This document shows, piece after piece, positions 32,332 to 40,700 of a stretch of DNA of 46,765 bases. The DNA is from Planctomycetota bacterium (GTDB lineage: Bacteria > JAJVIF01 > JAPKYR01). Under the pieces are notes generated by a model, which saw nothing but the letters and a program-made list of their open reading frames with translations, did not search any database and had not been told where the DNA came from. Within the stretch, counting starts at the first letter, position 1. Every line of letters begins with the position of its first letter. The translations under genes and the position numbers were made by a program. Location: the NCBI GenBank assembly GCA_030614715.1, contig JAUWTM010000011.1, positions 1-46,765 of the forward strand, written 5' to 3'.

Positions 32332-35178
32332 ATGGCTAGGAAACCGGGCTTCCATATTGGAATAGTCCTGATGCTTGTTTTCCTTCTCACGGCTTGTTCC
32401 GGTGGAGGCAATCCAGTGACAGGGTCTCTCACCGGGGACGAGGGGCTCTCTTCACATCGTGACGTGAACGTCTCCAACCATCGAATGCTATGGGGTTACT
32501 ATAACTGTGTTATTGACACCGCTACGAATACTGTTCAAGTGGTGCCAACCCGTGGCGCGATGATGCACGTCAACGCTGTTGAATGGATGCAGCCGCCGGC
32601 AGGTTCACTTGCTAACCTGCAGGTCGTAATAACCGATGACAGTCTGTGGACGACCGAGGGCAGATTCGACGTTGATGTCTCTCTGACCCATCCACTTGCG
32701 GGTCTCACTCAGTACACGGGATTCGACGTCATGGGTGTGTTCATCACCGATGGACACGAACAAATGCTGTCCCAGGTAGGTGTCCGGTATACCGATGAAG
32801 GTAACCAGGATGCCTGGCTGAGAAACGCCGATGGATATACCCGATGGTGGAACCAGGACGAGTTCCCGTTCGACGGTATTACCATCTTCTCCTACATCCC
32901 CGGCGCTGTGGGATACGATGCTGATGGTCTGGACGCCACGATCAACCCCTACAAGTACTTCACGATCGGAATTAGTCCCTCTGATGATGCGAATGAATGG
33001 GTTGGATCGAATATCCCCGACCGCGGCATGTTCCCTTCAGGTGAAACAATCACCCGAAGTTACGAACTTCAGTGGCCGATGGTAGCAGGTGTCCCGCAAC
33101 TGGCTTTCGACTACGCGGTCGTTGCCAGCTGGGAACCCGCAATTAACGTCCCTCCGGTCACCATTCCCGATGATTTCCCGATCATCGCCAACGCACTCGA
33201 GCCGGTCGCCATCAGCGTAACCGACACCTCGAACCTGTACTACGACGATGTAAACGACATCTACGGCGGAATGCTGGTCTTTGACATTGAAGTTTACGAC
33301 TGGCAGGGTCTCGATCCAGCTACCCCCATCGATGCACTGATGGACAGGGTTGTCATCGAGCTTGCCGATTCCCCGGTCTTCCCGGGTGGTACTTACTTCG
33401 CGGAAACCGATGCAAGCTGGTCCGTGGCTGCCGGTGCAGCTCATTCATCCACATGGCACGTTGAAATCCCGGGTCTCGCACCCGTTGATATTGGCGATAC
33501 ACCGATGTGGATCATTCTCGAAACCGATCTTGACTACGACAACGGTTTCGGCACTACCTACCCGATTGGCGCACCGCTGGCGTCCTATTTCAAGACTACA
33601 GCACACATCTTCGGTGCTGAGGGTCAACCGGCCTGCGATAACCTTACTTCCGAGTTTATCGATCGTAACTACATCGAGATCGAGGACTACTCGGTCGAGG
33701 TTACCGTACCGGGTGGCAGCGGTTACTCCTGCGACTGGTCGATAGTTCCTTACGGCGATTCGAAGGTCTGGCAGACCTTCCCACCGCAGGATCAGCCCGT
33801 CGACGATATCACGGTCAACTGGTACGCCGTTACCGGGCAGGGTGCAACCCTCGGCTCCTACGAGGTATGCGTAAGTGTATACAACGCCGAGGGTTTCGAC
33901 ATGTGCTGCCTGAGTGTGATGGTCGACGATCTTCCGGCACTTGGGCCTGTTACCGGTCAGAACGGCATTACGCTGCCGCAGCAACCCGACCAGGGCGCAC
34001 AGCCGTGCGATATCACCGTTTACAACACGGGTAGCGGCAGTAACGGCCAGATCATGTACCAGGATGCCTTTATGGTGCCCCCGTCCGTCAGGCTCTATCG
34101 TTTCAATGACAACTATTCAAGCATTGTCGGCACACCGACGCTTGCAGCCGCCGGTCCGCCTCCACTCGACGAGGCGTCAGTATGGAACGACTATCACAAG
34201 TTCGATGTCGCTCCGACCGGGTTTACAATCTTCACATCGTCAGCGAGCGCCGTATGGCCGTCAATCGCGGACCCGAACGAATACTTCATCAACGATCCTT
34301 ACCACAGCTGGATCCTGTCGTACTGGAACCTTACAGGCGTTCAGATCATGCTCGGCCTGTACGGTGATGTCGGCTACAGCCCGACGCCACCGTCGCCACC
34401 CGATCCGGATGGTGTTCCATGGAAGCACGTGGTCGACTGGACCGCCGGTGCCGCGCATTTCACCAACAGGCTCTATTCGATGATGACAATCAGTGAGCTG
34501 TGGATACCCGAGCATCCCGGTTACACACATCCGGGCGACATCTACGCCGTTTACGCCGCTTCACCATACAACTCCCTTATCAATGACTACGATGCTATCG
34601 GGCTCGACCTGAGCACCCAGCATCCAAGCGGCGGCGTAGTGGACGACACCGTACCGAACCTGATGGCCCTGGCTGTCGATGACGAGATGCCGGTCTCCGC
34701 TGACTGGTCTTCCGGTCCCGGTGACCTCTCCAGTGATATCGTCGTCTGGTACTTCCTCTCGAGTGAAGCAACCGGCGCCAACAGGAAGGTCCACCTGGTC
34801 CTCCTGCCGGAGGATATCACCATCGCTTTCGATATCTACTATTACGACGATTACATCGGAAACGGCTCCCTCTGGGGTATCGACTTCGGTGGAGCGACTC
34901 CGATCGATATCGAGACCATCTACGCAAATTCCGCAGGCTCACCGCTGTCTCATACGTACAACTGGCTGGCTGTGCTGGTCGATACCGGTACCGGCTGGCG
35001 GGTGGACGTGTTCCGCTACGATCCTGTGTTCGGCACAATCGTTGCCGTCGACTCGTACGATGCCGGCGTAACATCCGGCGTACCTACCGGGCTTGACGTT
35101 GACAACGAACAGCACGAGCTTCATGTGCTATTTGATAACGCCGGGACCTACCAGGTCACGGTACTTGAATTCACCTAG
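32332..35178 (+). CDS. lipoprotein with shared N-terminal module, long unique C-terminal half
   Basis: 948 residues from ATG 32332, chosen because AAGGAGG lies 6 nt upstream; the longer frame from 32302 has no such site. Lipobox FLLTAC (Cys22). The shared module (about 40-340) keeps HRMLWGYY, VVPTRGAMMHVNAV, THPLAG, TGFDVMGVFITDG, NADGYTRWWN, DYAVVASWEP and IIANALEP, but its CxxC pair is missing. Then comes an Ig-like Cys-rich part (GYSCDWSIVPYG to MCCLSVMVDD) and about 400 residues of aromatic, Asp/Pro-rich beta sequence that I cannot match. It probably sits on the cell surface. A small secreted peptide gene follows 17 bp downstream. Confidence 0.85.
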   Translation: MARKPGFHIGIVLMLVFLLTACSGGGNPVTGSLTGDEGLSSHRDVNVSNHRMLWGYYNCVIDTATNTVQVVPTRGAMMHVNAVEWMQPPAGSLANLQVVITDDSLWTTEGRFDVDVSLTHPLAGLTQYTGFDVMGVFITDGHEQMLSQVGVRYTDEGNQDAWLRNADGYTRWWNQDEFPFDGITIFSYIPGAVGYDADGLDATINPYKYFTIGISPSDDANEWVGSNIPDRGMFPSGETITRSYELQWPMVAGVPQLAFDYAVVASWEPAINVPPVTIPDDFPIIANALEPVAISVTDTSNLYYDDVNDIYGGMLVFDIEVYDWQGLDPATPIDALMDRVVIELADSPVFPGGTYFAETDASWSVAAGAAHSSTWHVEIPGLAPVDIGDTPMWIILETDLDYDNGFGTTYPIGAPLASYFKTTAHIFGAEGQPACDNLTSEFIDRNYIEIEDYSVEVTVPGGSGYSCDWSIVPYGDSKVWQTFPPQDQPVDDITVNWYAVTGQGATLGSYEVCVSVYNAEGFDMCCLSVMVDDLPALGPVTGQNGITLPQQPDQGAQPCDITVYNTGSGSNGQIMYQDAFMVPPSVRLYRFNDNYSSIVGTPTLAAAGPPPLDEASVWNDYHKFDVAPTGFTIFTSSASAVWPSIADPNEYFINDPYHSWILSYWNLTGVQIMLGLYGDVGYSPTPPSPPDPDGVPWKHVVDWTAGAAHFTNRLYSMMTISELWIPEHPGYTHPGDIYAVYAASPYNSLINDYDAIGLDLSTQHPSGGVVDDTVPNLMALAVDDEMPVSADWSSGPGDLSSDIVVWYFLSSEATGANRKVHLVLLPEDITIAFDIYYYDDYIGNGSLWGIDFGGATPIDIETIYANSAGSPLSHTYNWLAVLVDTGTGWRVDVFRYDPVFGTIVAVDSYDAGVTSGVPTGLDVDNEQHELHVLFDNAGTYQVTVLEFT

Positions 35179-35195
35179 GAAGGAGGCTTATAAAG

Positions 35196-35387
35196 ATGAG
35201 AACTTTCTTGATAACCATACTTGTCTGGGCCATTCTCTTCGGTCTCCTTGGAACCGGGGTGAAAGTAATGGCTACATCCCCCGAGATGCTGCCGGTTCAG
35301 ACTGACACCGTTGAGGCGGGTGACAACCCCGACAGGGTCGATTTACAGCGCGACGGCAGGAACAATGCCATCATGCCGACACACTGA
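35196..35387 (+). CDS. small secreted or membrane peptide, coupled to the lipoprotein gene
   Basis: 63 residues. GGAAGGAGG lies just before the ATG and only 17 bp separate it from the preceding stop, so it is very likely translated. Residues 4-24 (FLITILVWAILFGLLGTGVKV) form a signal or membrane helix, with a plausible cleavage after VMA (26). The remaining about 37 residues (TSPEMLPVQTDTVEAGDNPD, then VDLQRDGRNNAIMPTH) are hydrophilic, Asp/Asn/Pro-rich and without Cys. No family recognised. Two hairpins follow. It may be an exported partner or signal related to the large lipoprotein; that is inference. Confidence 0.7.
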   Translation: MRTFLITILVWAILFGLLGTGVKVMATSPEMLPVQTDTVEAGDNPDRVDLQRDGRNNAIMPTH

Positions 35388-35440
35388 GGCTTTAAGTCTC
35401 AGGATCGACTTTAAGTCGGATAGAATCGAAGTTGAGTGGT

Positions 35441-35465
35441 GGGGATCCCAACCTCCGGGATCCCC
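35441..35465 (+). terminator. first hairpin after the small peptide gene
   Basis: GGGGATCCC (35441-35449)/GGGATCCCC (35457-35465) with a 7-base loop and ATCTTT after it. It could be a weak terminator or an RNA-stabilising hairpin. Confidence 0.45.
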
Positions 35466-35501
35466 ATCTTTAAAATGGGAGGAGGAAATCGGGAGGGGGA
35501 T

Positions 35502-35533
35502 AAGCCGACGGTCGAAAGCCCGTCGGCTTTTTT
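35502..35533 (+). terminator. strong terminator after lipoprotein/small-peptide unit
   Basis: 10-bp stem AAGCCGACGG (35502-35511)/CCGTCGGCTT (35520-35529) followed by a run of T. Confidence 0.88.
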
Positions 35534-35560
35534 AAATTTCAGTCATTATTTTCCGCCCTC

Positions 35561-35611
35561 CACGTAGCGCGGGCGTCCCGCCGGCTGTCTTGCGGACGTC
35601 CCGTCCGCATT
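35561..35611. repeat. 51-bp direct repeat, copy 1 (double hairpin)
   Basis: Identical over 51 bp to 37009-37059 and over 55 bp with one mismatch counting four more bases upstream. It contains two hairpins, GCGGG-CGT-CCCGC and GCGGACG/CGTCCGC. Starts CACGTAGCGCGGGCGTCCCG. Confidence 0.9.
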
Positions 35612-35696
35612 GTGAAGCTGATAACGATTTGATATATTTTGACTTGTAGGTATCAAAAAAAGGGGGTAGAATAATATAATCAAGGAGGCGAGTGAC

Positions 35697-36911
35697 ATGA
35701 AAAGAAGTGCGATCCTGTTAATTTTTCTTCTGCTGGCAGGATGCGCGTCGGGTAATTCAATCGTGCCCGGAATTGAACAGCCTGCGGATATTCAATTAAT
35801 GTCGCATAATGGGGAAGTGCATGACCCGCATATGTTATGGGGCGAATGGACGTTTTATTTCAATGAAACTCATGACAGTGTCGATGTTGTCCCCAAACGC
35901 GCCGGGCGTTTACATCTGAACGTGGTCAAGTTTCTCGAGGAGTACTGCGAGGACTGCCTGGAGATCACCAATATTCATAACAACGGCGACGGCACCATTA
36001 ATATAAATGTGCAGATAAAACATCCATTCCCCGACAGTCCGGAATACACGGGATTCGACGTAAAAGGCATCATTATGTTCAATGGGTCGTGGGAGACGAA
36101 TTGGTCATCACATACATCTTTTCCATTTGATGGGACTGCTATAGTCAGCTATAGGGAGTTCGGCGATCCCGAGCTGTTGAATCCCGACGGTTACACGCCC
36201 CGGTGGTGCCCAACGTGGGAATCTGGTTCCGGGATGCCGATATTCAATTACTGGCCGGGAAAATATACGAATGGGGAGCCGACCGCGAACATCAACGGAT
36301 TCATTAATTTTTACACGGATGAAGAAAGGCATATGTTCCGTGTGGGGCAGGCTGTAACGCGGACCTATCATATCGCGCTTCCGCCGGGACCGGTTGTTGC
36401 CGGCTACGCTGTCGATGCATGCTGGGAGCCGCCGACAGTTACCCCCGTCACCGATCCGCTGAATGATTTCCCATTTTCCGCAAATCAACCTGAGCCGTAT
36501 TATTTCAGGCTGGTTCTGAATAATGATGAGGTGATTGAAGATCTGGAGTGCTGTGGCTATGAAAACGAAGCATTTCAAACTCACGATTGTGCGGATATAT
36601 GGATCGAATGGAAATCATGGTACGTCCCGATAGAAGCTTTACAGGAGTATCCGTGGCGTTTCGGTTTGCGTTGGGAAAAGGATGACCCGAATTTTGGAAC
36701 CGGAATAATATTCTACGATACTGTGCCGTTTTGCAAAGACGGAACAGGACCTGGCGATATGGCGTTATATCCCGGAACGGTCATCCCTGGTTATCAGGGA
36801 GAAGGTAAGTGGCGGTATGCGGTTAGAATTAGCTATGACATGGAAGTGCCATTGGGAGTTCAACGGATTGGCGCTTATGACATCGTCGATGTTGAGGTAG
36901 ATTTTCCATAA
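35697..36911 (+). CDS. lipoprotein consisting essentially of the shared N-terminal module
   Basis: 404 residues with an excellent AAGGAGG site and lipobox LLAGC (Cys16). It shows the shared module in nearly stand-alone form: HMLWGEWTFYF, VVPKRAGRLHLNVVKFLEE, YCEDCLEITNIHNNGDG, IKHPFPD, TGFDVKGIIMFNGS, NPDGYTPRWCPTW, YWPGKYTNG, TYHIALPPG, AGYAVDACWEPP, DFPFSANQPEPY. About 100 further residues of beta sequence (VDVEVDFP at the end) follow. No propeller repeats are present, so this member best defines the module's limits. The gene is bracketed by the 51-bp direct repeats at 35561 and 37009. Confidence 0.85.
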   Translation: MKRSAILLIFLLLAGCASGNSIVPGIEQPADIQLMSHNGEVHDPHMLWGEWTFYFNETHDSVDVVPKRAGRLHLNVVKFLEEYCEDCLEITNIHNNGDGTININVQIKHPFPDSPEYTGFDVKGIIMFNGSWETNWSSHTSFPFDGTAIVSYREFGDPELLNPDGYTPRWCPTWESGSGMPIFNYWPGKYTNGEPTANINGFINFYTDEERHMFRVGQAVTRTYHIALPPGPVVAGYAVDACWEPPTVTPVTDPLNDFPFSANQPEPYYFRLVLNNDEVIEDLECCGYENEAFQTHDCADIWIEWKSWYVPIEALQEYPWRFGLRWEKDDPNFGTGIIFYDTVPFCKDGTGPGDMALYPGTVIPGYQGEGKWRYAVRISYDMEVPLGVQRIGAYDIVDVEVDFP

Positions 36912-37008
36912 CACCGAAATGTGGTGTCCCGTAATGGTTACGATTCAAACCAATCCCGTACCACAGCACGGCAGTGCGTCCACCTTGCCAATCCTCACGA
37001 ACACCCTT

Positions 37009-37059
37009 CACGTAGCGCGGGCGTCCCGCCGGCTGTCTTGCGGACGTCCCGTCCGCATT
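37009..37059. repeat. 51-bp direct repeat, copy 2
   Basis: Identical 51 bp to 35561-35611, same orientation, about 1.45 kb away. On the minus strand it lies inside an open frame, translating as ADGTSARQPAGRPRYV. Confidence 0.9.
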
Positions 37060-37269
37060 CACTTCCATCACGGCGTACTCGAATCCGACCGAACGGTACT
37101 TGTCGCCGTTGTGCTTCGCGATCGTGTAGGGGTAGTACTCCTTGAACCTGCGCCCGGCCTTGTCGGACGTGTCGATCCACTCCATCGTCTGCGGATTCGA
37201 AAGCGAGTCGACGTAGGTGTACTCGTGCGACTTCAAAATCCCGCACCAGCAGTATTCGTAATCGTATTT
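37060..37269 (-). pseudogene. coding-like gene fragment disrupted by the repeat
   Basis: On the minus strand the frame after TAG 37272-37270 reads KYDYEYCWCGILKSHEYTYV, then PQTMEWIDTSDKAGRRFKEY, YPYTIAKHNGDKYRSVGFEY and AVMEVN, then enters the 51-bp repeat and a non-protein-like tail ending in the lipoprotein gene at 36829. It has no proper start (a TTG at 37236 at best). The composition looks like real protein. I do not recognise the family; a decayed gene is the best reading. Confidence 0.4.
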
Positions 37270-37308
37270 CTATGTACTGCTGTTGACCTGCATTATTACT
37301 TCCAGTCG

Positions 37309-38640
37309 TTACTGTAAAATTAACATAATTTCGTCAATCTCCTCGGCATATTCCCCACATTGCCCAAGTAAGATTTCAATGTTTTGCATGAATAAACCAT
37401 CAAAGCCGTAACTAACTATATACCTATCGTGATTCGTAATAAATTCTCGTAATTCCTCAATTGAAAATAAAGTTATGTTAAAAGTATCATTATGATCCGT
37501 CTCACTATCACAAGGAATTTCTAATATGCTTTCAGCTACATATTCTATCGTAGCTTGCCTGAATTGCTCGTTACTAGTTAATTGCATATAATAATTACAG
37601 TATTTAATTTCGTGCCCAGAACCCTTAATTATGGGGAAATTTAAACTGTTAATATTCATTGTGAGATCATTAAATTCATCATATGGTAAGTCGTCAAAAC
37701 TGTGTGATTCAAATCTCCGTAAACTTTGTAAGCATCTTTCGATCATACGTAATGCAATTAATCTGAGTTCATCATTGCGATTAATATCCTTTATTAAAGC
37801 ATAAACATCCATCGCTTCGTTGAATTCACAATCACGTGCAATATAACCGATTAAAATTAACCGCAGAGTAGGATCAATATTCTCATCTGAATTAATAAAT
37901 GCATTAAATGCAGCTTCTTTATATTGTATGAAGCTCTGATGCAATTCGCTAGGATCGTTCTCTTCTATTTCAGAGCCTATTAGCCATGCAAATCGGAAAA
38001 GATGCGAGATGCTGTAAAATGTCATGTCTCGATTAATCGAGCAGTTACTAATATTGCTTACTAGATTTGTTAAATATTTAAAACATAATTCCGGGTTTAA
38101 TCTAAATGCAATTTCGATAGTGTCATTAATAAATTCTTTCTTCTTAATGTCAAATTGCGTCTGGTTTTCAAAATCAGGCACCGTCAAAATATAATCGCTC
38201 AGCACCTGACTAAATATCAAATAGTCAGTTGAAGCTATTAATATGCCAAAAGCATAGTAACTATCATTTTCTATGATTGGATTCTCAATTCCTGTATCAG
38301 CATCACACAAAATTAAATCGCGCCAAATCTCCAGGATGTACAACGGTTGAAGCTCATAATACTGAAACATGTAATCAATAATCTCAAATGGTTGATCAAA
38401 TAAACATTCATTGTCAATTAGGAATTTATAGAATTCATAATCATAATCTGATACGTAATTAACCAAATCACAGTCAAGCATTAACAAATTATCATTACAA
38501 ATTTCACAATAATTATCCTGAAAATATAAAAGAAAATGTTCAATGGGATCACTTGGGGTCACAGACACTGTGTTATTTGCCTGTGCGCAAGAAGTCGTAA
38601 TTAACAATAGCATTAAGAATGAATACCTAAACATAGTCAT
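37309..38640 (-). CDS. very AT-rich putative lipoprotein, helical, unknown function
   Basis: 443 residues if started at ATG 38640 or 38634; both place a lipobox (LLLITTSC, Cys18) after a hydrophobic stretch. The frame extends to 38739 but those residues look unrelated. The mature part is rich in Ile, Asn, Asp, Glu, Tyr and Phe and predominantly helical, with repeats of the type FQYYELQPLYILEIWRDLI and LRLILIGYIARDCEFNEAMD that suggest HEAT/TPR-like helical pairs. An N-terminal CEICNDNLLMLDC stretch could be a disulphide pair. No family recognised. AT content is extreme for the window: bases 38461-38520 hold 16 G+C of 60 against 37 of 60 at 39781-39840 in dnaA. This points to recent transfer. 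Confidence 0.7.
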   Translation of the reverse strand: MTMFRYSFLMLLLITTSCAQANNTVSVTPSDPIEHFLLYFQDNYCEICNDNLLMLDCDLVNYVSDYDYEFYKFLIDNECLFDQPFEIIDYMFQYYELQPLYILEIWRDLILCDADTGIENPIIENDSYYAFGILIASTDYLIFSQVLSDYILTVPDFENQTQFDIKKKEFINDTIEIAFRLNPELCFKYLTNLVSNISNCSINRDMTFYSISHLFRFAWLIGSEIEENDPSELHQSFIQYKEAAFNAFINSDENIDPTLRLILIGYIARDCEFNEAMDVYALIKDINRNDELRLIALRMIERCLQSLRRFESHSFDDLPYDEFNDLTMNINSLNFPIIKGSGHEIKYCNYYMQLTSNEQFRQATIEYVAESILEIPCDSETDHNDTFNITLFSIEELREFITNHDRYIVSYGFDGLFMQNIEILLGQCGEYAEEIDEIMLILQ

Positions 38641-38971
38641 GGCGTAAGCTGTTGTAGTTTGTATTTGATGAGATCCTTTAATGCCATAGCCGTTCCTGAT
38701 CGAAAGCTCTGCCCATAATAAGGAAATCGTACTCGGCATGTATTTCCTGCAGCACTGCCATGTGCTTGTATAGAATCAACCTCTTGCTGACGCGCGTGGC
38801 TCGGCCAAGAGTACACGCCGACCTGCATCATCATATGCGTATTCTACCACACTCGTTAATTATACTCGTACTGGACAAAAAAACCGCCGGGGGTTGGCCC
38901 GACGGTTGTTGCGAGGTCCGTGTGTTACCACTGGACCGTCGCTCGATTGTACGGTGTATATATTCGTGCCC
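38641..38971. other. intergenic region between AT-rich gene and dnaA
   Basis: 331 bp. It contains the dnaA terminator (38877-38905) and, on the minus strand at about 38678-38820, a coding-like frame without a start (RLILYKHMAVLQEIHAEYDF, then LIMGRAFDQERLWH and a stop) that may be a gene remnant. A 65-codon minus-strand frame (38834-38637) in another phase ends ATGA-coupled to ATG 38640 but has no convincing ribosome site. Confidence 0.4.
38877..38905 (-). terminator. dnaA terminator
   Basis: On the minus strand, CCGTCGGG pairs with CCCGGCGG (one G-U pair) across a 6-base loop, followed by seven T. About 65 bp after the dnaA stop. Confidence 0.8.
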
Positions 38972-40396
38972 TTACCCCGGTGGAGTGAACCGGTCGCGCA
39001 GCTTTGCCCGTAGAATCATCACGTCCTGCGCGAACACCTCGTCCACCTGCAGCCTCTCCTCAACCCTGTTCAGGGCGTAAATCACGGTCGTATGGTCCTT
39101 CCCTCCGAACGCACCGCCGATGTCCTTCAGGGACAGGTGGGTGAGCTCGCGGCAGAAATACATCCCGAGCTGCCTGGGCACCGTGATCTTCGCGGTGCGC
39201 CTGTCCCCGCAGAGATCGTCGACCGCGATCTTGAAGTACGACGCTACCTCCTCGAGGATCTGCTGGGGCCGCGGGATCGATCCCGACGCAAGCGTCCTGC
39301 GCATGTGCGTGAGGACCTCGTCGACCTGCTCCGTGGTCATCGGTATATGATTCAGGCGCTGGTAAGCGCTCACCTTTGTCAGTGCTCCCTCCAGCTCGCG
39401 GACGTTTGAATCGACCCGGCTGGCGATCTGCGCGAGAATGTCCGGAAGAATCCCGAATCCCCGCGACTCGTTCTTCTTGTGAAGGATGGCCAGGCGTGTC
39501 TCGTAGTCCGGGGACGACATATCGACCGTCAGTCCCCACTCGAACCTCGAGATCAGGCGATCCTCGAGGGTTTCAAGCTCGACCGGCGGACGGTCGGAAG
39601 TTATGACCACCTGGCGTCCAAGCTCGTGAAGCGTGTTGAACGTGTGGAAGAATGATTCCTGCGTCTGGGTCTTCCCGATAAGGAAATGTATGTCATCGAT
39701 GAGCAGGAGATCGACATTGCGGTACTTGCGGTTGAACCTGCTCATCCGCTCCCTGTGCTGGATGCCCTCGATGAGCTCGTTCGTGAATTCTTCGCTGGTA
39801 GTGTAATGGACGCGCGCCTCCGGGCGCTTGCCGAGGACCTCGTGTCCGATGGATTGCAGCAGGTGAGTTTTACCGAGGCCAGTGCAGGCGTAGATAAACA
39901 GCGGATTGTAGACCTCGCCCGGCTCCGCGGCTACAGCCTGCGCCGCGGCGTGTGCAAGCTGGTTATGGTTGCCGACGACGAAGTGATCGAAGGTGTATCG
40001 CGGATTCAACCTTACGGTTTCCGTCCGCCTGATGTCGACCGGACCCACCCCGGAGTCTTCACGTCCGGGTTCAAGGGTCTCACGGGCATCGCTGATCCGG
40101 CCCATGATGGTTTCCGTGTCGATACCATCGGCACCGGTCGTGACGGGATCAGTGATCAGGCTGAGCTGGCATGGTTCGCCAAGCTTGCGCGTGAGGGCTT
40201 CCTCGAGGCACTGTGAGCCGTCGTTTGTGATCATTCGCAACATGAATGGTTCGGGGAATCGCAGCACCACCTGTCCAGCTTCCCTGACTTCAAGTTTCGC
40301 ATTTTTCAGTGCAGTCTTAATGACGGGTTCGGAAATATTCCCTTGAATCTCGTCCAGAACCTCACGCCAAAGCGCACCCGTACCGTCCTCTACCAT
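38972..40396 (-). CDS. dnaA: chromosomal replication initiator DnaA
   Basis: 474 residues from ATG 40396, which has GAGG six bases upstream; a longer frame to 40447 is less likely. Domain I (LWREVLDEIQGNISEP) and a linker are followed by the AAA+ core: FDHFVVGNHNQLAHAAA, NPLFIYACTGLGKTHLL (Walker A), VDLLLIDDIHFL (Walker B), VVITSDRPP (sensor 1) and EDRLISRFEWGL. Domain IV carries the origin-binding signature FGGKDHTTVIYAL. The Walker A is unusual: the normal GG(V/T)GLGKT is ACTGLGKT. Neither dnaN nor other origin genes are adjacent, and I find no TTATCCACA boxes nearby, so this may not be the origin locus. Confidence 0.95.
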   Translation of the reverse strand: MVEDGTGALWREVLDEIQGNISEPVIKTALKNAKLEVREAGQVVLRFPEPFMLRMITNDGSQCLEEALTRKLGEPCQLSLITDPVTTGADGIDTETIMGRISDARETLEPGREDSGVGPVDIRRTETVRLNPRYTFDHFVVGNHNQLAHAAAQAVAAEPGEVYNPLFIYACTGLGKTHLLQSIGHEVLGKRPEARVHYTTSEEFTNELIEGIQHRERMSRFNRKYRNVDLLLIDDIHFLIGKTQTQESFFHTFNTLHELGRQVVITSDRPPVELETLEDRLISRFEWGLTVDMSSPDYETRLAILHKKNESRGFGILPDILAQIASRVDSNVRELEGALTKVSAYQRLNHIPMTTEQVDEVLTHMRRTLASGSIPRPQQILEEVASYFKIAVDDLCGDRRTAKITVPRQLGMYFCRELTHLSLKDIGGAFGGKDHTTVIYALNRVEERLQVDEVFAQDVMILRAKLRDRFTPPG

Positions 40397-40598
40397 TATC
40401 AGCCTCGTTAAGGCATGTGCCGTTTCAAAGGCACCCGGGTATAACACTCCCGTAGCCTTAGCCTTCCGTTGAAGCTGGAAGACTCATAGTAAATTATATA
40501 AAACTATAGCTCCCTTTTCTCTTCCTTCAGTCGAGGGGGTGAGTAGTGTATCACCCATCTCCATTTAAATCAAGAGCCTGAATCGGGCCATTTTACAA

Positions 40599-40616
40599 GA
40601 GATTCGAGCGAATCTC
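40599..40616. promoter_or_regulatory. candidate operator of the AbiEi-like regulator
   Basis: GAGATTCGAGCGAATCTC: two perfect 8-bp arms around AG, just upstream of -10-like sequences and 94 bp before the gene. Known AbiEi antitoxins repress their own promoters by binding inverted repeats. Confidence 0.5.
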
Positions 40617-40673
40617 ACAAAGGTTATGATAGAATGATACGCTCTGCACATTGATGCAAGAGGAGGAAGGTTT

Positions 40674-40700
40674 TTAAGAAAAAATTTTCTGTTTTCTTAA
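40674..40700 (+). promoter_or_regulatory. hairpin between ribosome binding site and start codon
   Basis: TTAAGAAAA (40674-40682)/TTTTCTTAA (40692-40700), loop of 9. It separates AGGAGGAAGG (40661-40670) from ATG 40710; folding would bring them to about 12 nt apart. Confidence 0.45.

Larger units (their letters stand above)
35388..35696. other. structured trailer and repeat before the next lipoprotein gene
   Basis: 309 bp with a hairpin at 35441-35465, a terminator at 35502-35533, one copy of the 51-bp double-hairpin repeat (35561-35611) and then about 80 bp of AT-rich DNA likely to carry the promoter of the 35697 gene. A repeated CTTTAAGTC motif lies at about 35391-35420. No gene. Confidence 0.55.

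Noticed and set aside
38637-38834. 65-codon minus-strand frame overlapping the AT-rich gene start by ATGA
   Set aside because: The overlap is suggestive but the sequence is not protein-like and no ribosome site precedes its ATG; another phase of the same DNA looks more like coding sequence.
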